Of a stretch of DNA of 64,000 nucleotides, positions 35,225 through 41,148 are shown one piece after another. A model generated the notes under the pieces. The model was not told the DNA's origin and searched no databases. It saw only the letters and a list, made by a program, of their open reading frames with translations. Positions within the stretch are counted from its first letter, which is position 1; the number at the start of each line of letters is the position of its first letter. The DNA lies in contig NZ_QFXK01000027.1 of the NCBI RefSeq assembly GCF_003261635.1, positions 186,001-250,000 on the forward strand. Reading direction: 5' to 3'. The DNA comes from Kribbella monticola (GTDB lineage Bacteria > Actinomycetota > Actinomycetes > Propionibacteriales > Kribbellaceae). A program made the position numbers and the translations under genes.

Positions 35225-35230
35225 ACCCTA
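35225..35230 (-). promoter_or_regulatory. Predicted -10 formed by the DUF4037 stop codon
   Basis: The minus-strand TAGGGT includes the TAG stop (35228-35230) of the upstream gene and is 7 nt (TTCAGCT) from GTG 35217. Confidence 0.45.
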
Positions 35231-36259
35231 TTCTTCGTACATGGTGACCAGCCGTCGGTAGACGGCCGGATTACTGAGCACATCGGTGTTGTCCGCGAAC
35301 TGGTCGATACCGCCGACCAGTCCTAGCTCGTGCAGCCGTTGATCGTCGACCTTCGCCAGACACGCTTGCACGAAACGCCCGGCGTCGAGCACGGTCGCCG
35401 GCCGGTCGAAGTACTGCCTCGGCAGCGGATCGACGTACTCCGTGATACCGAGTTCGTTGTGCCGCCGCCCGGCCTTCTCGCACGCGGTGGTCAGTGCCTT
35501 CTCCCTTTGCTCGAGAGTCGCCGCACCGACCGCCTCGACCAGGTCGCGGTCGAGCCCGTCGGGATGCCCCAGCCGCGCAAACGCCGTACCGAGCCATTTC
35601 GTGTACGGCGCGTAGGCGCGGGCCATCAGCAGCGCCAGCCGCATCAGGTCGCGGGCCAGGCGAGCCGTGACGACTCGTGATCCGAGCTCGTCGCCGACTT
35701 CCGCGGTGCGTTGGACGAAAGCCTCCTCCTGCGCGATCCGGGACCATTGGCAGGCGAGCATCCAGTGCCAGACGTCATCCGGATACCAGCTGAGCGCAGT
35801 ACGAACGCGTTGCAGCCGGCCGTCGTCGGCGTACACCGGCCCGGCGACGACCCCGAGCAATTGCTGCTGCGGCGTGACGAGCCAGTCCTCGATGGTCATG
35901 CCGTCGCTGACATCCCGACCGACCTGACCGTCGAGCCACTCGCCGACCGTCTTCACCGTGATGTGGTGCACGGGCTCCTGACCGTCCCACCCGAACCGGA
36001 CGTCATACCCCTTGTACTGCATGGGTAGGTGCGCCTCGATCAGCTCGGTGATCCGCTCGACGTCGCCCGCATCCACCAGGACATGCATTCGCGGGCCCCA
36101 ACCATGGTCGGTGGAGCGCTCCGTGTCGTAGCCGAGGACATCGGAGCCCCAGCCCAGCAAGCCTGCTGCATAAAGGGTTTCGCCCAGCAACGGCCGGATC
36201 ACGTCGTCGTGGAAGCCGGCGCTCAGCCTCCTTGCCGAAACAAACCCTGTCTTGGTCAT
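35228..36259 (-). CDS. DUF4037 family protein (nucleotidyltransferase-like)
   Basis: 343 residues. The N-terminal half has an incomplete nucleotidyltransferase-like pattern (AAGLLGWGSDVLGYDTERSTDHGWGPRMHVLVDAGD). The C-terminal half matches DUF4037 (LSWYPDDVWHWMLACQWSRIAQEEAFVQRTAEVGDELGSRVVTARLARDLMRLALLMARAYAPYTKWLGTAF). The function is unknown. A box TAGAGT, 6 nt before ATG 36259 on the minus strand, suggests a leaderless promoter. The stop codon is reused in the -10 of the next gene. Confidence 0.82.
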   Translation of the reverse strand: MTKTGFVSARRLSAGFHDDVIRPLLGETLYAAGLLGWGSDVLGYDTERSTDHGWGPRMHVLVDAGDVERITELIEAHLPMQYKGYDVRFGWDGQEPVHHITVKTVGEWLDGQVGRDVSDGMTIEDWLVTPQQQLLGVVAGPVYADDGRLQRVRTALSWYPDDVWHWMLACQWSRIAQEEAFVQRTAEVGDELGSRVVTARLARDLMRLALLMARAYAPYTKWLGTAFARLGHPDGLDRDLVEAVGAATLEQREKALTTACEKAGRRHNELGITEYVDPLPRQYFDRPATVLDAGRFVQACLAKVDDQRLHELGLVGGIDQFADNTDVLSNPAVYRRLVTMYEE

Positions 36260-36310
36260 ACGGCGACTCTAGTTCGATCTCGCCGATGTCACCTGACGTT
36301 TTCCACAGGC

Positions 36311-36904
36311 TCAGTCGAGGGCGAGTTGAGCTGCGCCGAAAGAGACGTTGAAGTGGTTGCACCAGATCGAAACGCTCTTGAAGACCGACAGGTCGACATC
36401 GCTGGGGATGGCGTAGTTCTGATTGCCGTGATTGCCCTTCAGTTGCCCGAGGCTCCGATAGCGGCCGTCGTCGAACACATGCCAGCCGGCCTTGCCCTCG
36501 ACCACCGCGGCTTCACTGAGCCAGACTTCCAGGGCCGGCCCATCGGAGGTGTCCAGCCCGGTCAGCCTGAGTACCCGCGCTCCGCCCGGAAGCCGAATGA
36601 CGGCCACCGCCCCTTCCGTGTGGTGCTCGTGAGAGACGAACCGACCCGACGCCTGTACTACGGGCGCCGAGGTCGCGTCCGAACCGGGCGTCTTGGCGGG
36701 GGTCCGACCCGGGGCGCCGGAAATTGTCGGTGGCGCCGGTGAGGATGAGGTCATGGAGATCGGACCGGTGCCAGGGAGCGCTTCGTCGACAACCTTGTCG
36801 GTGAAGAGCCGCCACGGCTGGAACAGCGGCAACGCGACCGCTGCGACGACGGCTGCCACCGCAAGCGCGGTGACGGCTACGGTGCGTCGGCTCGGTGTCG
36901 GCAT
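36311..36904 (-). CDS. DM13-domain protein, membrane-anchored
   Basis: 197 residues from ATG 36904 with GAGGAG upstream. A signal anchor lies at residues 8-28, then a Pro/Ser/Thr-rich spacer. The DM13 domain spans about 85-197 (GRFVSHEHHTEGAVAVIRLPGGARVLRLTGLDTSDGPALEVWLSEAAV, then WHVFDDGRYRSLGQLKGNHGNQNYAIPSDVDLSVFKSVSIWCNHFNVSFGAAQL). The conserved Cys near the end is a proposed redox residue in DM13. It is an extracytoplasmic protein, possibly involved in electron transfer. Confidence 0.85.
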   Translation of the reverse strand: MPTPSRRTVAVTALAVAAVVAAVALPLFQPWRLFTDKVVDEALPGTGPISMTSSSPAPPTISGAPGRTPAKTPGSDATSAPVVQASGRFVSHEHHTEGAVAVIRLPGGARVLRLTGLDTSDGPALEVWLSEAAVVEGKAGWHVFDDGRYRSLGQLKGNHGNQNYAIPSDVDLSVFKSVSIWCNHFNVSFGAAQLALD

Positions 36905-36987
36905 CGGACTCCTCGGCTCGGCTCAGGCTGGAATCTCAGTCTGTCCGGCGGATCGGCGGCCGGAAACCACGCCGGCCTTACGTCCCG

Positions 36988-37017
36988 TTGACGATTGTCG
37001 GCGGGCAGCGCTACGCT
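36988..37017 (+). promoter_or_regulatory. Predicted promoter of the DUF6504/HEPN operon
   Basis: TTGACG (36988-36993), an 18-nt spacer and TACGCT (37012-37017). The transcription start would fall near 37024, directly before the LexA-type box. Confidence 0.6.
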
Positions 37018-37025
37018 TCAAGTGT

Positions 37026-37041
37026 TCGAACAGATGTTCGA
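37026..37041 (+). promoter_or_regulatory. LexA (SOS) box
   Basis: TCGAACAGATGTTCGA contains CGAACAGATGTTCG, a perfect match to the actinobacterial SOS box CGAACRNRYGTTCG. It lies at the predicted transcription start, where LexA binding would block transcription. The remaining leader to 37241 contains one strong hairpin and no recognisable gene. Confidence 0.8.
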
Positions 37042-37142
37042 TTGACCCCAGGCCGGTGTCGTCGGGAGACCAGCAGGGGCCGATCGGAGCAACTGGACGA
37101 CTCCGGTGCGGAGTTGCGGCCGCATCGGTAACCGGCGGTCCC

Positions 37143-37194
37143 GGTGGGCCGGGCGCCGTGGTGGACCTCGACCCCCACCCGGCGCCCACCCACC
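37143..37194 (+). other. GC-rich hairpin in the long 5' leader of the SOS operon
   Basis: The arms 37143-37157 (GGTGGGCCGGGCGCC) and 37181-37194 (GGCGCCCACCCACC) are almost fully complementary, with an inner GTGG/CCAC pairing. It lies 48 nt upstream of the first start codon, so it may act as an attenuator or control ribosome access. Confidence 0.45.
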
Positions 37195-37241
37195 GGGCCG
37201 CTGCCCAGGGGAAGAAGTTCGCACACAGGAGGCGATGGAGC

Positions 37242-37601
37242 ATGTGGGAGTTCGACGAAGCCGTTGAGGTGCGTTCAGGCGTCGTGGACGGCATCGAGAC
37301 TCCGGAGCAGTTCCTGTGGCGAGGCCGGCTCTGGCGGGTCTGTGCCGTCGAGGCCCAGTGGGTGGAGACCGCCGCCTGGTGGGAGCGCGGCGTGATCGGC
37401 TCGGGTGTCGGTGCGGCGACGGCCACCGCGGTGGCGGGATCATCTGCGGCCGTCGGAGTGTTGGACGCTGATTGGGGGCCGCAACGGGCGGTCTTCCGAG
37501 TAGAGGCGGGGTGCGGCCGGCACGGTCGTCGCGAGATGTTCGATCTCGCGCACGACCCGGACTCCGGCCGCTGGCAACTGGAGAGGGTGACGGACCGATG
37601 A
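37242..37601 (+). CDS. DUF6504 family protein
   Basis: 119 residues from ATG 37242, with AGGAGG 9 nt upstream. It matches the small actinobacterial DUF6504 proteins: FDEAVEVRSGVVDGIETPEQFLWRGRLWRVCAVEAQWVETAAWW, then FRVEAGCGRHGRREMFDLAHDPDSGRWQLERV. These are often encoded near translesion polymerase genes, but their function is unknown. A poorly conserved Ala/Gly-rich insertion lies in the middle. Its stop overlaps the next start (ATGA), and an SOS box lies upstream, which supports a DNA-damage role by inference. Confidence 0.8.
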   Translation: MWEFDEAVEVRSGVVDGIETPEQFLWRGRLWRVCAVEAQWVETAAWWERGVIGSGVGAATATAVAGSSAAVGVLDADWGPQRAVFRVEAGCGRHGRREMFDLAHDPDSGRWQLERVTDR

Positions 37602-38071
37602 CAGTTTCACCGGTTTCACCGGCAGCCGCTGGCTCGGCCAGCCGCGACCTGTCCCGCGCACGCGCTGCGCTGGCCGAGGCCCGCGAGTCAACCGACCACC
37701 TGCTGAAGTATTCGAGCGCTCACGTGGCAGCCCTCCGGGTCGCCGCGGCGGTGCTCGCCGTGCGGGCTCGCCCGGTGCGGTCCGGCCCGCGGCGACGCGT
37801 CCAGCGCAATGCCTGGGTGCTGCTCGCCGAGGTCGCCCCCGAGTTCGGCGAATGGGCAAGCTTCTTCGCCGCCGGTGCCACCCAGCGCGCCGCCGCCGAG
37901 GCGGGCCTGGAGCGAGCCGTCACCACCCGCGAGGCCGACGACCTGGTCCGCGCCGTAGAAACCTTCTACGAGCTGGTCGAGTCCAGCCTCCACCTGGCCA
38001 CCCAGCCAACCCTCACCACCACCTTCGCCCCCGAATCAGTCCTAGCCCAACCCTGGATGCAAGCCAGCTAG
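37598..38071 (+). CDS. SAV_6107-type HEPN domain protein
   Basis: 157 residues, all-helical. LARARAALAEARESTDHLLKYSSAHVAALRVAAAVLAVRARP, NAWVLLAEVAPEFGEWASFFAAGATQRAAAEAG and ADDLVRAVETFYELVESSL match the actinobacterial SAV_6107 HEPN group. A canonical Rx4-6H RNase motif is not obvious, so nuclease activity is not claimed. It is coupled to DUF6504 by an ATGA overlap and shares the LexA-controlled promoter. Confidence 0.8.
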   Translation: MTVSPVSPAAAGSASRDLSRARAALAEARESTDHLLKYSSAHVAALRVAAAVLAVRARPVRSGPRRRVQRNAWVLLAEVAPEFGEWASFFAAGATQRAAAEAGLERAVTTREADDLVRAVETFYELVESSLHLATQPTLTTTFAPESVLAQPWMQAS

Positions 38072-38227
38072 TCGCGGAGGATCTGTCACAGGGTTTGCAG
38101 GTGGGCGGTCCGGAGGTCGCGGCGCCCCTCCCCGCCGCCTGTTCACCCACGTCACGCCGCTAGAGGTAGGGCATCGGCCCGCCCCGCCCGAAACGAGCTG
38201 ACGAATGGCGTCACGCAGTACACCGTC

Positions 38228-38583
38228 CGCCTGATCGAGCTCCACGACGCGCCGCGGCTGGCATCGCCAGCCCGACGCGCGCAACCTGATCCAGCTCAAC
38301 GACGCGAACGGCGCGGCATCGAGGGCGCACAACGCTCGCGGTCGTCCGCCGCGGTGGTGGTGGTCGCCAGCCCGCCGGGCTCAACCTGATCGAGCTCAGC
38401 GACGCGTCTGCCGCGGTGGGGGTCGTCAGCCCGCCGTCCTCAATCAGACCGAGCCCAACGCCGCGTCCGCCGCGCCCGGCATCGCCAGCCCGCCCCGCTC
38501 AACCAGATCTAGCCCAACGACGCGTCCACCACGGCCAGGATCGCCAGCCGCCGCGCGCAACCTGATCCAGCTCAACGACGCGG
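38228..38583. repeat. ~58-bp intergenic tandem array, six anchors
   Basis: The anchor GATCSAGCTCAACGACGCG and its variants begin at 38233, 38288, 38388, 38447, 38506 and 38564 (steps 55, 100, 59, 59, 58). Each is followed by a (C)GCCGCGG..ATCGCCAGCCCGCC-like stretch. The 100-bp step looks like a fused or expanded unit. No gene was recognised in the 38072-38803 gap. The array also continues the 3'-end-of-gene pattern seen elsewhere. Confidence 0.8.
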
Positions 38584-38803
38584 CGAGCCAGCAGGCACAT
38601 GCCCATCCAGGTTCCAGTTCCAGCCAGTCCGCCCGACGTTGGATTCGTGGTGGGTCGCCTGGCGTTGATCCACGCCAGGCGATCCTGCGCGTCTTACCGC
38701 GACTCGTCGTACCGGGTACTCGTCGTACCGGGTGCTCGTCGTACGGGCGGCGCGAGGTAGTTGAGGCGCGCGTTTGGGTGGGGGTGACCTCGGGGGGCTG
38801 GGG

Positions 38804-39610
38804 GTGGTGGGGTGGGAAGTAAGGTGTTGCCCGCAACGGGTTCGTAGCCGAGGAGGGCATTCACGATGGTCGATCGACGCCGCCTCGGTACGTACGGCGC
38901 TGGTCGCCGAAGCTCTGCGGGTCGCACTGGCCGGTCGGGCCCGAATCGATCCCGGTGCCGGATTGGACATCGTCGATCTCGGCGGCGGCACCGGCGGGTT
39001 CGCCGTACCGCTTGCTGTGGAAGGGCACCGGGTCACGGTCGTCGACCCGAGTCCGGATGCACTGGCTTCGCTCGAGCGTCGCGCCAGTGATGAAGGTGTC
39101 AGCAAGCTCGTGCACGGAGTTCAGGGTGATGCCGCCGAGTTGCCAGGGCTCGCCGGGGAGTCGAGTGCCGATGCCGTGCTCTGTCACGGTGTGCTCGAGG
39201 TTGTCGATGATCCCGCTCAGGCTTTGCAGGCGATGGCGTCCGTACTGCGCGAGGGCGGCGTACTCAGTCTCTTGGTTGCCCAACGCAACGCTGTCGTGCT
39301 GGCGCGCGCTCTCGCCGGACATCTCGCCGAGGCGCGGGTCGCCCTGCAGGACGCGGACGGGCGCTGGGGGCCGACGGACCCGATGCCCCGCCGCTTCGAC
39401 GAAGTCGGCATCACCGGACTCCTTGCTGACGCAGGATTCATGGTGCACACGATCCACGGCGTACGCACCTTCACGGACCTCGTCCCCTCCGCCTTCGTCG
39501 ACTCCGAACCAGGCGCTGCCGAAGCCTTGGCCGACCTGGAACGCTCCGCCAGCCAACACCCGGCTTTCCGCGCAATCGCCACCCAACTCCACATCCTCGC
39601 CACCCGCTAA
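38804..39610 (+). CDS. SAM-dependent methyltransferase (5' end uncertain, possible frameshift)
   Basis: About 268 residues in the open frame. The class I methyltransferase motifs are clear: GLDIVDLGGGTGGFAVPLAVEGHRVTVVDPSPDALASL, VQGDAAELPGLAGESSADAVLCHGVLEVVDDPAQALQAMASVLREGGVLSLLVAQRN. The substrate is unknown. The family-like N-terminus IDAASVRTALVAEALR starts at about 38885. The only well-placed ribosome binding site (GAGGAGGG, 8 nt before ATG 38866) leads into a different frame, and GTG codons at 38774, 38804 and 38807 lack support. A single extra base just after ATG 38866 would reconcile everything. The gene's last codons are repeated twice downstream. Confidence 0.75.
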   Translation: MVGWEVRCCPQRVRSRGGHSRWSIDAASVRTALVAEALRVALAGRARIDPGAGLDIVDLGGGTGGFAVPLAVEGHRVTVVDPSPDALASLERRASDEGVSKLVHGVQGDAAELPGLAGESSADAVLCHGVLEVVDDPAQALQAMASVLREGGVLSLLVAQRNAVVLARALAGHLAEARVALQDADGRWGPTDPMPRRFDEVGITGLLADAGFMVHTIHGVRTFTDLVPSAFVDSEPGAAEALADLERSASQHPAFRAIATQLHILATR

Positions 39611-39936
39611 CCACCACCGCCGACCGACGCCTGCGGCCGACTGCAGCCCGGGCCGATGTGGAACTCCGCGAGTCGGCACTGCGCCGTCCCGCTACCCGCC
39701 ACCGCCGGCCGACGCCTGGGGCTGACCGCAACCCTGGCCGATGTGGAACTCCGCGAGTCGGCACTGCGCCCTCCGTGCGATAACCACCCAACTTCGCATC
39801 TTCGCCACCCGCTAACCGCCCCCGCGGCCGACGCCTGCGGCTGACCGCAGCCCGGGCCGATGTGGAACTCCGCGAGTCGGCACTGCGCCTCCCGTGCCAT
39901 AGCCACCGTGCTCCACATCCTCGCCACCCGCTAACC
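39575..39936. repeat. Tandem array containing copies of the methyltransferase gene tail
   Basis: A 35-bp core that begins GGCCGATGTGGAACTCCGCG is identical at 39651, 39736 and 39855 (steps 85 and 119). The gene's final ~12 codons plus stop and flank (ending TCGCCACCCGCTAACC) occur at 39575-39612 and recur at 39780-39817 and 39899-39936. The rest of the gap to 40398 is G-rich with no recognised gene. Confidence 0.85.
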
Positions 39937-40348
39937 ACGCCTCCTGGGCCGCCCAGTAGCCGGTGCAAACAACCCGCTACCCGCCAGCCGCCGGTGCTCA
40001 GTACCGGCGCAACCGTCTAGTCCGTGGCCAGCCGCCAGCGCCGAGACCCGGTAATCGGCACCGCCTGCTAAGCGGCGCTACCGGGTGCAGTGCGGACGAA
40101 GGGCTGGTGGGACTTGCGGCTCGCCTCGGGGTGGTCAGTCTCGCCTCGGGCTGGTGAGGGTGGTTACTGGCAGTGGCAGGGCGGGGTGGAGTTGTTGAGA
40201 TTGGGTGCGTGCGGTTGTGACTGGCGAGCGGGGAAAAGGTGGGGTTTGAGGGGGGTAGGGCGGGAAATCGGGGTGGTTACGGTGTGGAGTTGTGGGACCG
40301 TGACGCGCGGGAGGGGCGGTCAGGGTTTCGTGGACCGCACCGGCGGCC

Positions 40349-40354
40349 TAGACT
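40349..40354 (+). promoter_or_regulatory. Predicted -10 for the DUF3040 gene
   Basis: TAGACT lies about 45 nt upstream of GTG 40399. A -35 is not clear. Confidence 0.35.
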
Positions 40355-40398
40355 GGAGCTGGCCTATCGAGATCGCGCTCACCATGGAGGGATCGACG

Positions 40399-40803
40399 GT
40401 GCCCCTCTCGGAAGAAGAGCAGCGCCAGTTCGAGCAGCTCGAACGCGCCCTCGCTGCGGAAGACCCGAAGTTCGTTTCCGCCATGCGAGGGACCAATGTG
40501 CGCTTGTACTACAAGCGCCGGGCAATTCTTGCCGGCGTCGGATTCGTGCTGGGCATCGTCATACTGATGGCCGGCGCGATCATCCCCAACACCATCATCG
40601 GAGTCTTCGGCTTCATCGTGATGGTCGCGTGCCTCTACATCGCCGCGCTGAGCATGAAGCGGATCAGCAACGCAGGCGACGCGGACGACATCCCGCCGCC
40701 CCCGCCGCAGTCGAGGCGGCACCGAACCAAACACGACTCCTCCGGCAGTTTCATGGAGCGGATGGAAGACCGCTGGCGCCGCCGCCGCGACGAGGACCTC
40801 TGA
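40399..40803 (+). CDS. DUF3040 membrane protein
   Basis: 134 residues from GTG 40399, with GGAGGGA 7 nt upstream; ATG 40384 is also in frame but less well placed. The family start PLSEEEQRQFEQLERALAAEDPKF is followed by two membrane helices (about 47-66 and 70-90) and a charged tail (RRHRTKHDSSGSFMERMEDRWRRRRDEDL). DUF3040 genes commonly precede the dcw cluster in actinobacteria (Rv2169c in M. tuberculosis). The function is unknown. Confidence 0.88.
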   Translation: MPLSEEEQRQFEQLERALAAEDPKFVSAMRGTNVRLYYKRRAILAGVGFVLGIVILMAGAIIPNTIIGVFGFIVMVACLYIAALSMKRISNAGDADDIPPPPPQSRRHRTKHDSSGSFMERMEDRWRRRRDEDL

Positions 40804-40849
40804 CGTCCTCACGCCGCTGACGATCCCGCCCGGCTGACACCGACACCCA

Positions 40850-40883
40850 AACCACACCCCACGCCTCGGCGCCGGGTGTGGTT
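40850..40883 (+). terminator. Hairpin after the DUF3040 gene
   Basis: AACCACACCC (40850-40859) and GGGTGTGGTT (40874-40883) form a perfect 10-bp stem with a 14-nt loop, 46 nt after the stop. The rest of the gap to 41095 shows nothing recognisable. Confidence 0.65.
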
Positions 40884-41095
40884 CTGGTTTCCGCACGTCG
40901 CCCAGCCCCCACCGCACCACCCGTACTACGTTCGCGCGCCCGCCACACCCAACCACCGTCTCGCGCCTCGCGTCGGTTCAAGCGAGAAAGCTCGCAGAGG
41001 TAAGACAGTCGGGAGAGCCGAGCAAGTTGTGGTCGGCTTGCGCTCTGGGTGGAGCTCTGGGGTGGGCACGTGTGCTCAAGCAGGCTGACATGAAT

Positions 41096-41137
41096 GCGTC
41101 CGAAGAACTGAAGGGTGGCCTACAGTTCTTCGGACGC
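41096..41137 (-). terminator. 15-bp perfect stem terminating the moxR-DUF58-transglutaminase operon
   Basis: GCGTCCGAAGAACTG (41096-41110) is fully complementary to CAGTTCTTCGGACGC (41123-41137) around a 12-nt loop. It lies 11 nt beyond the operon's last stop codon at 41149. Confidence 0.85.
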
Positions 41138-41148
41138 GAGGGGTTGGG

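Noticed and set aside
39651..39936. CRISPR-like array (three identical 35-bp cores)
   Set aside because: Spacing is irregular (85 and 119 bp), spacers are themselves repeats including a gene tail, and no cas gene is near.
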